From an uncultured Emticicia sp. (GTDB taxonomy: Bacteria > Bacteroidota > Bacteroidia > Cytophagales > Spirosomataceae): DNA of 64,000 nt. The notes under the pieces were generated by a model. That model saw nothing but the letters and a program-made list of their open reading frames with translations. It was not told the origin of the DNA and did no database searches. Below are positions 1 to 11,961 of this stretch, piece after piece. Each line of letters begins with the position of its first letter. The first letter of the stretch is position 1. A program made the position numbers and the translations under genes. The stretch covers positions 1 through 64,000 of the forward strand of contig NZ_CALCZQ010000053.1 of assembly GCF_937903345.1 (NCBI RefSeq), written 5' to 3'.

Positions 1-959
1 TCTGATAGTTCCTTTAATTCTTTAGTTTTGGATTCTTCAAAACTCTGTTCATATTCTGCATAATCTTGGCTTGCTTCTGCTATTTTTTCTTCGTCATTTT
101 CAAATTCAGCTATTTGTTTTTTTAGCTTTAAAATGCTGATTATTAACTCTCCAAGCTCTAAATTATGCTTAATATCAAAAACATAAATTTGCTTTTCAAT
201 ATCTAATTTTTCATCTTCCAAACTTGATAATTGCCATTCTAAAGAACGAATTTCTAATTGCAAAGCTGGAATTTCGGGGTCTTGCCAAGTTGTAATCTGA
301 CGCAGTTTTTGTAGTAAAGCCGTCAACTGAATGACGGACTCTTGGTATTTTTGCTTGGCAATTAACTCCAAAATAGTCACAACTTCGGGCGGAGGTGCAT
401 CGAGCAGTAAAGTCTTTATTTTTTTAGTTTGATACAAAATATCATCTTCATCTTCAAGCCGAATCACATTCAGCAACGTTTCAAGCCTGATTACCAATTT
501 TCCCCAATCTATACTTGTTTCTTGTGTTCTTCCTCTGATTTTCTCAAATTCTTGATTAAAATCTATAATTAAATCTCTGTTGCCTTCTATAATCGTAATA
601 CTTTCGTGGTTAGACTGTGCCTTACGAGTCCAATTATATGAGCCAAAAACCAAGATTTCATCATCAATGATACAAAACTTATTGTGCATCAAAGGTGCTT
701 TTTCGGAATCATTACCAATAAATGCTACGCTTCCTCCAAACTGATTCAATTGCTCATAATTGATATTAGATTCGTGGTTAATAAAATTATTGGCCAACAA
801 AAGTTCTATTTTTACTCCTTTTTTAGCTTTTGACAATAGTATATCAAATAATTGGCTATCTGTAAACCACGCCACTGCTATTCGGATTTGGTATTGAGCC
901 GATTGAAGAACCTCAATGATTTCGGATTGGATATTTTCAAAGTATGCGTGGGTTTTCAT
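1..959 (-). CDS. Phospholipase D-like domain protein (3' part outside window)
   Basis: The frame is open from an ATG at 959 to the window edge, about 319 residues, so the C-terminus is missing. Residues about 5-150 look like one PLD-type phosphodiesterase domain. An HxK-type signature, HNKFCIIDDEILVFGSYNWT, lies near residues 90-110, with His, Lys, Asp and the GSxNWT turn all present. Single-HKD proteins of this family usually act as dimeric nucleases or phosphodiesterases. The remaining visible half is charged and rich in Glu, Lys and Leu, which suggests a long coiled coil. No signal peptide is seen, so it is probably cytoplasmic. It lies on the same strand as the reverse transcriptase, about 500 bp downstream of it. 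The domain assignment is firm; the substrate is unknown. Confidence 0.8.
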   Translation of the reverse strand, partial: MKTHAYFENIQSEIIEVLQSAQYQIRIAVAWFTDSQLFDILLSKAKKGVKIELLLANNFINHESNINYEQLNQFGGSVAFIGNDSEKAPLMHNKFCIIDDEILVFGSYNWTRKAQSNHESITIIEGNRDLIIDFNQEFEKIRGRTQETSIDWGKLVIRLETLLNVIRLEDEDDILYQTKKIKTLLLDAPPPEVVTILELIAKQKYQESVIQLTALLQKLRQITTWQDPEIPALQLEIRSLEWQLSSLEDEKLDIEKQIYVFDIKHNLELGELIISILKLKKQIAEFENDEEKIAEASQDYAEYEQSFEESKTKELKELS

Positions 960-984
960 GCAGAAGTTTGACGGTTTTTTTGAT

Positions 985-1035
985 ACTGCAATTTAGAAAA
1001 AATAGCTAAAAAAGTAGCTTTTTTTAAGGCTTTTC
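985..1035 (-). terminator. Weak hairpin with T-tract between RT and PLD gene
   Basis: On the minus strand, A-rich AAAGCTA and TAGCT arms are followed by a run of T. The stem is short and AT-rich. It would end transcription from the reverse transcriptase before the PLD gene, but it is a weak candidate. Confidence 0.3.
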
Positions 1036-1106
1036 GTTGCAAAAATGCTATATAAGCAAAAAAAAAATATTTCAAGTTTTTATTGGATTACGCTTGATGA
1101 TTATTT

Positions 1107-1114
1107 TAAATTTG
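1107..1114 (+). promoter_or_regulatory. Candidate Bacteroidota promoter for the small ORF
   Basis: TAAATTTG matches the TAnnTTTG -7 box. A TTGG element lies about 20 bp upstream (1083-1086), a plausible -33 spacing. The 61-codon ORF starts 40 bp downstream. This is a motif match only. Confidence 0.4.
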
Positions 1115-1154
1115 GATAATTAAAGTTTTTTCTAACTAATAAAACACAACTATT

Positions 1155-1340
1155 ATGGCATTAGACCCCAGTATTTTATTTTCAATTTACAGTGAATCAA
1201 AAGATGAAATCTTTTCCAACATTATCTGCAGCAATCAAAAGCTTTTTTTCGATGAGGATGTTGTAAGAAGAATGTTTGACAGTGAAAATCCTGAAAACCG
1301 AGGGGATTTTCAGATTTATTCTTTAACTGAATTATTCTAA
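1155..1340 (+). CDS. Hypothetical 61-residue protein
   Basis: A short ATG-started frame, convergent to the reverse transcriptase. No family is recognised. It is mildly acidic and has no signal peptide or membrane segment. A TAAATTTG box sits at a sensible distance upstream, which is the main reason to list it. A second mini-frame of 20 codons (1352-1414) follows directly, beginning MVKIPKDIKDV. Together they may be the remains of a decayed gene, a small coding transcript, or a non-coding RNA carrying chance frames. Confidence that it is translated is low. Confidence 0.3.
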   Translation: MALDPSILFSIYSESKDEIFSNIICSNQKLFFDEDVVRRMFDSENPENRGDFQIYSLTELF

Positions 1341-1462
1341 AATACAAAAAAATGGTAAAAATTCCAAAAGATATTAAAGATGTGATAGATACTTTTGAAA
1401 GTTTTCGTCAATAATTCAAAGGTTTTATACACTTTCACTTCATTGTGAAAATGCATTTAAGT

Positions 1463-3022
1463 TCACTTAGTGCAATACTCAATTATAGACTTATGCAAAT
1501 TATATTCTGAATCTTTAATCTCACTATTTTTTGCTATATTTTTCTTTATACTATCACCTTCAGGTGATTTATCAAGAGCGTATTCTTGCAAAATATCTTT
1601 CACGATAACGTAATTAAGATACTGATATTGAATATCATCATGGTGAAAAGGAAAACCATATTTATATCGTTTTATTATTCTTATTTTCAACTCAATTGAG
1701 ATACGTGAACAAAGAATATCCCTTAACATCATGTCAACATCCTGATAAGCTTCATTTAAACCTTGTAATATAATATCTTCCTTCAAGTACTTTACAGGCA
1801 TTTTATTTTTCGAAATATTATTAAATTCATCAGTATTAGTGATATACCCTTTTCTTATATATTCTGATAATTTCCATTCATTAGTATTAGTGATATGTCC
1901 ATACCTTTCTCCTATAATTTCTGATAAATCCCAATAATGTCGTTTTTCTTCACAATCTATATCGAAAGAAAGAACTGCCAAATGGTCGAATCTATAAGCA
2001 TAACCACTGTCACTAACACCAATATAACGATATAATGCTTCCTTAAAATTATGTGATTGTTTATCTATTAACTTCGTTTTATCACTATTCAACTCTAACC
2101 CAAGTTTTAATAAGCCTCTCTTAAGCTGGGCTTCAATAATTTGATAATCAGAATAATCATTAAATAAGATAATTATATCATCCATCTTTCTTTGATATAA
2201 AATTTTATCACTTGAAAAACTATCATCTATTGACTTTAGAAAAATATCTGCAAAAAATCTGTCAACTGCTTGAATTACCAATCCTCGTTCCTTCTCAACT
2301 ATCCTTTCTTCATTTATTTCTCGTATTAATAGTGCAGATTTAAGCAATTCAAAGAAAAATGAATCTTTCTCTATGTTTAGAGTATTAGATACTATATCTA
2401 AAAAAAAGCTATGTTCTACGTTTAAAAAAAACTTTTTAATATCGAAATGTGCTAAAAACCGATACTCTCCATTAAAAAAGTTATCCTCTTGCCATTGAAC
2501 AAATCTTGCAGGAGCTTTATCATCTTCAAGAATCTTTTCTGTTGAAAAAATTTCTTTATTATAATTAATTGATTTCTCATTTAATAAAACATCTTGATAG
2601 TCCAAGATTACAATTCCTAATAAGTATCTTATAACATAATCCTCAAAAACTGTATAGACGTTTTCTCTTACACTTTCTTCATTTTTGGGAAAAACATATT
2701 TCATATTGGGTTGAAATGACAAATCTTTCTTTTTTAATCGCCCAATAATTTTTTCTACTAAATTATTTTTCCATATGTTTTTGGAGTTCTCATTCTTGAA
2801 AATTTCAAAAATATCTAAATCTAATAAATCATAATACCAGTCTAACTCAAGTCTGGCATTGAGAGCAAGTTCAATTGCTAAATCAATTCTATCTTTTTCT
2901 AATAATTTTCTGTAAAATGTGTCTTCAAATAAATCTAACGCAACTAACTTATCAGTAATCGCTAAAGCCTTACTTAGTTTTTGTAGGCTTTGTGTGGTGG
3001 TTTTTATAAGAGCATTTTGCAT
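1463..3022 (-). CDS. Reverse transcriptase, unassigned (UG/Abi-like) class
   Basis: A 519-residue protein with the polymerase motifs in order. The first catalytic Asp is in AHFDIKKFFLNV (about residue 194). A divergent motif ERGLVIQAVDRFFADIF follows near 247, where group II and retron enzymes usually have RGLPQGxxxSxxxAN. The catalytic pair is in YQRKMDDIIILF near 280, so the usual YADD is KMDD. A thumb-side LGLELNSDKTKL comes next. All three metal-binding aspartates are kept. About 190 residues precede and 200 follow the palm, both apparently helical. There is no maturase, protease or integrase region, so it is not an obvious group II intron protein. The ATG lies 21 bp after the dtd stop, suggesting co-transcription. 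Stand-alone reverse transcriptases of this kind are often antiviral; that role is inferred here. Confidence 0.75.
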   Translation of the reverse strand: MQNALIKTTTQSLQKLSKALAITDKLVALDLFEDTFYRKLLEKDRIDLAIELALNARLELDWYYDLLDLDIFEIFKNENSKNIWKNNLVEKIIGRLKKKDLSFQPNMKYVFPKNEESVRENVYTVFEDYVIRYLLGIVILDYQDVLLNEKSINYNKEIFSTEKILEDDKAPARFVQWQEDNFFNGEYRFLAHFDIKKFFLNVEHSFFLDIVSNTLNIEKDSFFFELLKSALLIREINEERIVEKERGLVIQAVDRFFADIFLKSIDDSFSSDKILYQRKMDDIIILFNDYSDYQIIEAQLKRGLLKLGLELNSDKTKLIDKQSHNFKEALYRYIGVSDSGYAYRFDHLAVLSFDIDCEEKRHYWDLSEIIGERYGHITNTNEWKLSEYIRKGYITNTDEFNNISKNKMPVKYLKEDIILQGLNEAYQDVDMMLRDILCSRISIELKIRIIKRYKYGFPFHHDDIQYQYLNYVIVKDILQEYALDKSPEGDSIKKNIAKNSEIKDSEYNLHKSIIEYCTK

Positions 3023-3043
3023 AGTTTTAATGTTTTGTGGTTT

Positions 3044-3496
3044 TCAAACCCTATTCTTAGAATCAATAATAATCGTTACGGGGCCGTCATTGAGCAACGA
3101 AACCTTCATATCTGCTCCAAAAATGCCAGTTTCGATAGGTTTTCCTAAATCAAACTCTAATTGAGCAATCATCTTTTCGTAGAGTGGAATGGCTATTTCG
3201 GGGCGAGCGGCTTCAATAAATGAAGGACGATTCCCTTTTTTGGTACTGGCATGAAGTGTGAATTGACTAATTAGCAGGATATTTCCATCAACTAATTTTA
3301 AGTCAAGATTCATCTTGCCTTCTTCATCGCCAAAAACTCGCAGGCCTACAATTTTCTTAGAAAGCCAATCAATATCTTCTTGGGTATCGGTGTGGGTAAT
3401 GCCCAACAAAATCATAAATCCTAAGCCTATTTGACCTTTTATTTTATTCTCAATCGTTACCGATGCTTGACTCACTCTTTGTATTACTGCAATCAT
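3044..3496 (-). CDS. dtd: D-aminoacyl-tRNA deacylase
   Basis: A 150-residue protein that hydrolyses D-aminoacyl-tRNAs, recycling tRNAs charged with the wrong enantiomer. The N-terminus MIAVIQRVSQASVTI and the segments LLISQFTLHA and NDGPVTIIID are typical of the family. The Ser-Gln-containing SQFTL motif and the GPVT motif form the active site at the dimer interface. The open frame runs 11 codons further upstream, but the family N-terminus begins at the ATG chosen here. The length is normal. mgtE lies 90 bp upstream and the reverse transcriptase 21 bp downstream on the same strand. Confidence 0.95.
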   Translation of the reverse strand: MIAVIQRVSQASVTIENKIKGQIGLGFMILLGITHTDTQEDIDWLSKKIVGLRVFGDEEGKMNLDLKLVDGNILLISQFTLHASTKKGNRPSFIEAARPEIAIPLYEKMIAQLEFDLGKPIETGIFGADMKVSLLNDGPVTIIIDSKNRV

Positions 3497-3504
3497 GGTT
3501 TTAG

Positions 3505-3585
3505 TCCACTGTCCACAGACGACAGTCAACAGTTTTATATTTTAAAAATTCTTTTGTCTATTGTCTCACTTCTCTTGTCTAACAG
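3505..3585. repeat. Intergenic copy of the GACAAGAGA-type repeat
   Basis: The mgtE-dtd gap carries, on the plus strand, CTTTTGTCTATTGTCTCAC followed by TTCTCTTGTCT. These are the complement of the GACAAGAGA/AGACAAAAG words in the inverted repeat at 5837-5934. A CCACTGTCCACAGACGACAG stretch precedes them. It looks like a diverged copy of a dispersed intergenic element. Confidence 0.45.
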
Positions 3586-3586
3586 C

Positions 3587-4942
3587 CTACAAATGCAACA
3601 ACAAATCGGCAATCATCAGATAAGTCCCGATGCCAATAATATCATTGGCAGTTGTGATGAATGGCCCCGATGCAATGGCAGGATTTATGCCCAATCTATC
3701 AAGCAAAAGTGGCGTGACTGTGCCTGTAAAAGAAGCTAAAATCACGACAGAAAGTAAGGATAAACAAACCACAAAAAACAGTTGAGTTTCGCCACTGACG
3801 TAAATATAAAACCCTGCTAATGAACCAATTATCAAACCATTGACGAGAGCAACCAAGATGATTTTGAATAAACGCTGCCCTAAACTTGTAGTAATACCAG
3901 ACTTTTCAGCGAGACTTTGCACAATCAAAGAAGAAGTCTGAATGCCCACATTTCCACCCGTCGAACCCATGATTGGAATAAAAGCTGCCAATGCCGCTAC
4001 TTTTTTGAATTCATCTTCAAAACTTCCGATAACTGTGGCTGCCAATAAACTACCAATTACGCCCACAATCAACCACGGTAAACGAGCTTTTGCCAAATCC
4101 CAAACGCTATCATCTTCTTCGGCCTCGCCCGTAATACCCGCCATTACCTGAATATCCTCTTCCGCTTTATCGGTTATAAAATCGACCACGTCATCAATCG
4201 TGATTCGGCCCAACAAACGCCCCAAAGTATTCACAACTGGAATCGCATCAAGGTCATAACGTTGCATGATTTCGGCAACCTCTTCGGCTGGGCGAGTGGT
4301 TTCTACATAAACTATATCTTCATCTAAAATATTCTCAATTTTGGTATTTTTGCGAGCTAAAATAATGCGTTTCAACGAAACAATTCCTTTCAGTTTTTGC
4401 TCATCATCGACCACATAAACGGCATAAACTTTCTCGACGTCTTCTGCCTGACGACGAATCTCTTCTACACATTCGCTAACGGTCCAATTGGCGTTTACTT
4501 TTATCAACTCCTTCTGCATCAAACCGCCTGCTACGTCTTCTGGATAATGCAACATATCCAAGATAAATCGTGCTTGTTCACGGTCTTCAAGCATTGCAAT
4601 GACCTTTTCACGCACTTCAATTGTTTGCTCATTGAGTAAATCAACGGCATCGTCAGAATCAAAAAGATTGACGTATTTGGCAATTTCTTCTACCGTAAAA
4701 CGCTCTTTTATGAAACGTTTGCGGTCGTCAGGCTCAATGTGCGACAAGATTTCGGCCCCCATTTCAGTATCGACGAGTGTCATCAAATAATGAGCGGGTT
4801 CACCATCAAGTTCGAGCAAAATGCTGGCAATATCGGCAGGGTATAGCTCTTCCATCTCAGCCTTGAGCAAGGTTTCGTCTTTTTGCTCAATAGCTATTTC
4901 TAATGTCTCTAAATACTCTTTGGTTAGCTCGAAAGTTGTCAT
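3587..4942 (-). CDS. mgtE: Magnesium transporter MgtE
   Basis: A 451-residue inner-membrane Mg2+ channel/transporter. The N-terminal MgtE_N superhelix (about 10-130) has the LYPADIASILLELD pattern. A CBS pair follows at about 135-250, ending near DAIPVVNTLGRLLGRITIDD. Five membrane helices make the C-terminal pore (about 280-450), including the PIMGSTGGNVGIQTSSLIVQ segment that lines the pore. Known members sense cytoplasmic Mg2+ through the N and CBS domains. The open frame begins with a TTG three codons upstream, but the ATG at 4942 is preferred. It lies 60 bp after rsmA and is probably in one transcript with it. Confidence 0.96.
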   Translation of the reverse strand: MTTFELTKEYLETLEIAIEQKDETLLKAEMEELYPADIASILLELDGEPAHYLMTLVDTEMGAEILSHIEPDDRKRFIKERFTVEEIAKYVNLFDSDDAVDLLNEQTIEVREKVIAMLEDREQARFILDMLHYPEDVAGGLMQKELIKVNANWTVSECVEEIRRQAEDVEKVYAVYVVDDEQKLKGIVSLKRIILARKNTKIENILDEDIVYVETTRPAEEVAEIMQRYDLDAIPVVNTLGRLLGRITIDDVVDFITDKAEEDIQVMAGITGEAEEDDSVWDLAKARLPWLIVGVIGSLLAATVIGSFEDEFKKVAALAAFIPIMGSTGGNVGIQTSSLIVQSLAEKSGITTSLGQRLFKIILVALVNGLIIGSLAGFYIYVSGETQLFFVVCLSLLSVVILASFTGTVTPLLLDRLGINPAIASGPFITTANDIIGIGTYLMIADLLLHL

Positions 4943-4962
4943 TTTTTTCAATTATTAATGAA

Positions 4963-5038
4963 CAATTATCAACGAATAAAATATCGTTGAATGATAAAAT
5001 TGTTAATTGATAAGCGGAACGCCGCCCGTTGATAATTG
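4963..5038. repeat. Short inverted repeat overlapping the rsmA 3' end
   Basis: CAATTATCAAC (4963-4973) is the exact reverse complement of GTTGATAATTG (5028-5038). The second arm lies inside the rsmA reading frame. Further AT-rich partial matches lie between the arms. Confidence 0.5.
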
Positions 5039-5812
5039 AGTGAAGTTTTCTTCAAACAAATTTGTCAATAATACAAAATCGGCCACGCCCAATTGCTCGG
5101 CTCTTTTATTAAGTAATTCATGTTCAAAATTCAATCCGATGGGTTTAAGAGCATTTCGAAGCGTTTTTCGGCGTTGATTAAAACCAGCTTTTACGACCTG
5201 TTTGAATTTCTTTTCGTTGCAGTCGAGTTTTGCTACATTATTTCTTCTTAAACGAATAATACCCGAATCAACTTTTGGTGGTGGAATAAATGCTTCGGGA
5301 TAAACCGTAAAACTATATTCAATATCATAATAAGCCTGCAAAAATACGCTCAAAATGCCATAATCTTTCTTTCCAGGCCCAGAAGCGATGCGTTGAGCCA
5401 CTTCTTTTTGAAGCATACAAACAATTTCCTGCACCAAATCTTTGTAATCCAAAACCTTGAAAAATATCTGCGAAGAAATATTATAAGGTAAATTTCCAAT
5501 GATACCAAAGGGCTCGTTTTTGAAAAGTTCGGCTAAATTCATCTGCAAGAAATCTTCTGAGAAAATTCGTCCTTTAAGCATAGGAAAATGTTCGTTGAGA
5601 TAAGTCACCGACTCACGGTCAATTTCTACTACAAAAGTTTCGCAGTCTGTTCTTTCGAGTAAATATTGGGTCAAAACACCCATTCCTGGGCCAATTTCCA
5701 ATACTTTGTGATAACTATTGTACAACGATTGCAGATTAACGATTTTTTGAGCGGCATCCAAATCTTTCAAAAAATGTTGGCCGAGATGCTTTTTAGCTTT
5801 TACTTTTTCCAT
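5003..5812 (-). CDS. rsmA: 16S rRNA dimethyladenosine transferase
   Basis: A 269-residue methyltransferase (KsgA) that dimethylates two adjacent adenines in the 3' terminal helix of 16S rRNA during 30S maturation. Diagnostic motifs are KKHLGQHFLKD near the N-terminus, the S-adenosylmethionine site VLEIGPGMGVLTQYL, and the catalytic NLPYNISS. The C-terminal PPPKVDSGIIRL and FNQRRKTLRNAL segments are also typical. Its last dozen codons overlap an intergenic inverted repeat, so the very end of the protein may be element-derived. A TAATTTTG box at 5817-5824 lies almost on the start codon, hinting at a near-leaderless transcript. mgtE follows after 60 bp. Confidence 0.97.
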   Translation of the reverse strand: MEKVKAKKHLGQHFLKDLDAAQKIVNLQSLYNSYHKVLEIGPGMGVLTQYLLERTDCETFVVEIDRESVTYLNEHFPMLKGRIFSEDFLQMNLAELFKNEPFGIIGNLPYNISSQIFFKVLDYKDLVQEIVCMLQKEVAQRIASGPGKKDYGILSVFLQAYYDIEYSFTVYPEAFIPPPKVDSGIIRLRRNNVAKLDCNEKKFKQVVKAGFNQRRKTLRNALKPIGLNFEHELLNKRAEQLGVADFVLLTNLFEENFTQLSTGGVPLIN

Positions 5813-5836
5813 AGGTCAAAATTACGACTTTTTTTT

Positions 5837-5934
5837 CGAGATACGAGACATGAGACAAAAGACAAGAGATTAAAAAAACAATATGTTGTTCATTTGACTT
5901 CTTCTCTTGTCTTTTGTCTATTATCGCTCGTCTC
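5837..5934. repeat. Inverted repeat of the GACAAGAGA family
   Basis: One arm near 5837-5869 ends in AGACAAAAGACAAGAGA. The other, 5902-5934, begins with the exact complement, TCTCTTGTCTTTTGTCT. The 17-bp perfect core is extended on both sides by imperfect GAGA/CGAG matches. It fills most of the gap between the divergent rsmA and TonB receptor genes and would form a strong hairpin. Confidence 0.7.
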
Positions 5935-6056
5935 AATAATTGTCGAGTAAAAATGCTCATTTATAGATTTCTAAGTCTTAAATGTATATTTATTGATAAA
6001 ATCTCACTTTTGATGGTTTACTTTGTAATACCATATCTATTCAAAACTCAATCTTA

Positions 6057-8477
6057 ATGAAATCATTTATACTCACTTTTAGCCTATTTATTTTTTCTCA
6101 AAACCTACTTTTTGCCCAAGCAGGCACTAAAGCCCAAGTAAAAGGAAAAATAGTTGATGCCACCACCAACGAACCCCTCAGTTTTGCAAGTATCAGAATC
6201 TCGAATAGTGCTGATAATAAACTTGTTACAGGAAACCTCACGAACGACAAAGGCGAATTTTCGATTCCAGTACAGTTCGGAAATTATGTAGTCGAAATTG
6301 AATATATGGGCTACAAAAACACCAAAACTGCTAGTTTTTCGGTAACAAAAGAAAATTCAACGTATGATGTTGGCATAATAAAACTGGCTTCTTCTGCCAA
6401 TGCTTTGAAAGAAGTAGTGGTTCAAGCCGAAAAGAGTTCAATGGAAATGAAACTCGATAAAAGAGTCTTTAATGTCGGGAAAGATTTGGCCAATGCAGGC
6501 GGTTCAGCATCGGATATTCTTACCAATATTCCATCGGTTTCGGTTGACCCCGATGGAGGTGTAAAACTCCGTGGCAGCGATAACGTCAGAATTTTGATTG
6601 ATGGAAAACCTTCGGGCTTAGTGAGTTTTAAAGGTGGTGCAGGGTTACAATCCTTGCAAGCCAGTATGATTGAGAGAGTGGAAGTTATCACTAATCCATC
6701 GGCAAGATATGAGGCTGAAGGCATGGCGGGAATTATCAATATTGTACTAAAAAAAGACAAAAAACAAGGATTTAATGGTTCTTTTGATGTTATTACGGGG
6801 CAACCCGTCAATTATGGAGGAGCGGCCAACATTAATTTTCGCCGTCGCAAAGTCAATTTTTTTGTCAACTATAGCATTGCATATAATATCCGCCCGAATA
6901 TATCTTCGGTTAATCAAGTACGTCAAAGTAATGATTCCACGTTCTTTTTAAAGCAAAAGAATACTGGTACACTCACAGGTTTTAATACCAATATCAGAGG
7001 TGGACTTGATTATTTTTTCAACGATAAAAATACATTTACGGCTTCGTATCTTTATCGCCGAAGCAAAGCTCGACGAATTACCAATTTACGCTACGAAGAT
7101 TATGTTTTGAGAGACAATAATCTTACTGGCATAAGCAAACGTAAACAAGACGAAAAAGAAACCGAACCAAACTCCGAATACGTTTTAAGCTATAAGAAAA
7201 CTTACGGCAAAAAAGGTCAAGAGTTCAATGCCGAAGTGCGTTTTTTGGATAATTGGGAAAGTTCTGACCAACTTTTCACCCAAGAATTTTTCACACCAAG
7301 CGAAACACCGATAAATTCAAAATCTTTGGTTCAAAACTCACTCAACGATGAATATGAAAAGCAATATTTACTTCAAATTGACTATGTGCAGCCAATCGGT
7401 AAAGAAGGAAAATTTGAGACAGGCCTAAGAAGTAGTTTTAGAGATATGGTGAATGATTACGTAGTAAATCAGAAAAATGAGTCTGGGCGATTTGTGGTTG
7501 TGCCTGGACTAAAGAACTATTTCATTTACAACGAAGATATTCATGCGGCCTATGCTATTTTGGGCAATAAAACCAAACAGTTTTCGTACCAAGCTGGGCT
7601 TAGGGCTGAGTGGACAAATGTGAAAACAACGCTCCGGGAAACCAATGAAGTAAACCCACGTAAATACTCAAATTTGTTTCCAAGTGTGCATTTAACCTAT
7701 GCCTTGCCAAAAGAAAACTCGCTTCAAGTGAGTTTTAGTCGTCGAGTTCGCAGACCTTTTTATAATGATTTAAGTCCATTTTCTACTTTTTCGGATAGCC
7801 GAAATTTCTTTAGCGGAAACCCCAATCTAAACCCTGAGTTTAGCAATGTTTATGAGATTGGTCACATCAAATATTTTGAAAAAGGCTCACTAGGTTCGTC
7901 AGTTTATTATCGTGACACAGATGGTAAAATTGAGCGTATTCGAAGAGTAAACTCCACAGGTTTTGCAACTACTCGCCCCGAAAACCTTCTAGCTGAGCAA
8001 GCATACGGAGTTGAATTTACCAGTCAATTTACACCCATAAAATGGTGGAAACTTGATTTTAATTTTAATCTTTTTCATGCCGAAATTGATGGTAGCAATA
8101 TCGACAAAAGCTATTTCCGTGAAACCAACAGTTGGTTTGTTCGACAAAGCTCAAGGTTTTCATTACCGAAAGGCTTAGACGTACAATTAAGAGCCAATTA
8201 CGAAGCCAAACAAAAGACTGTTCAAGGCACTCGTTTACCACTTTATTATTTCGATTTATCGGCCAGCAAAGATATTATGAAAGGCAACGGAACGCTTAAT
8301 TTCAGTGTGCTTGATGTATTTAATACCCGTAAATTCAGAAGTATCACCGAAGGCACAAATTTCAGCACCGAAAGCAGCGGACAATCGAGAAGACGTCAGT
8401 TTAACTTAACACTCAACTACCGCATCAAGCAGACCAAAGGTGCTGGAAAAGGTAAAAAGTTGGAGTTGGAGGGTTAA
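6057..8477 (+). CDS. TonB-dependent receptor, outer-membrane beta-barrel family
   Basis: An 806-residue outer-membrane protein. A signal peptide (1-20) ends near LLFAQAG. A carboxypeptidase-regulatory-like domain follows (about 27-115; VKGKIVDATTNEPLSFASI). A plug domain comes next (about 120-225; SDILTNIPSVSVDPDGGVKL, RILIDGKPSGL). The remaining 550 residues are an OMP_b-brl_3 type barrel. The family imports or exports substrates through a plugged barrel powered by TonB. There is no SusD partner beside it, so a polysaccharide substrate is not indicated; peptide, metal or protein ligands are possible. It is a single gene with a divergent rsmA upstream. Confidence 0.9.
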   Translation: MKSFILTFSLFIFSQNLLFAQAGTKAQVKGKIVDATTNEPLSFASIRISNSADNKLVTGNLTNDKGEFSIPVQFGNYVVEIEYMGYKNTKTASFSVTKENSTYDVGIIKLASSANALKEVVVQAEKSSMEMKLDKRVFNVGKDLANAGGSASDILTNIPSVSVDPDGGVKLRGSDNVRILIDGKPSGLVSFKGGAGLQSLQASMIERVEVITNPSARYEAEGMAGIINIVLKKDKKQGFNGSFDVITGQPVNYGGAANINFRRRKVNFFVNYSIAYNIRPNISSVNQVRQSNDSTFFLKQKNTGTLTGFNTNIRGGLDYFFNDKNTFTASYLYRRSKARRITNLRYEDYVLRDNNLTGISKRKQDEKETEPNSEYVLSYKKTYGKKGQEFNAEVRFLDNWESSDQLFTQEFFTPSETPINSKSLVQNSLNDEYEKQYLLQIDYVQPIGKEGKFETGLRSSFRDMVNDYVVNQKNESGRFVVVPGLKNYFIYNEDIHAAYAILGNKTKQFSYQAGLRAEWTNVKTTLRETNEVNPRKYSNLFPSVHLTYALPKENSLQVSFSRRVRRPFYNDLSPFSTFSDSRNFFSGNPNLNPEFSNVYEIGHIKYFEKGSLGSSVYYRDTDGKIERIRRVNSTGFATTRPENLLAEQAYGVEFTSQFTPIKWWKLDFNFNLFHAEIDGSNIDKSYFRETNSWFVRQSSRFSLPKGLDVQLRANYEAKQKTVQGTRLPLYYFDLSASKDIMKGNGTLNFSVLDVFNTRKFRSITEGTNFSTESSGQSRRRQFNLTLNYRIKQTKGAGKGKKLELEG

Positions 8478-8586
8478 TGATTCTAAGGTTTGACAACTTT
8501 TGAACGGTACAACGTTTCGCAAGCTGAAAAATCCAATCAAAATCTTCTTATATTTACCGCATTAATTAATTCTATTGTTTTGGGGT

Positions 8587-11931
<3,345 letters not shown>

Positions 11932-11961
11932 GCAATCGGAAGAATTAGTGCAATTTTTTTC

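Noticed and set aside
1463..3022. Group II intron or retron origin for the reverse transcriptase
   Set aside because: No maturase/endonuclease region, no intron-like flanks seen, and the active site is KMDD rather than YADD; not excluded by search.
2919..3164. 81-codon frame on the plus strand
   Set aside because: Antisense shadow spanning the ends of dtd and the reverse transcriptase; composition mirrors those genes.
6422..6811. 129-codon frame antisense to the TonB receptor
   Set aside because: Lies fully inside a well-supported gene and shows no domain of its own.
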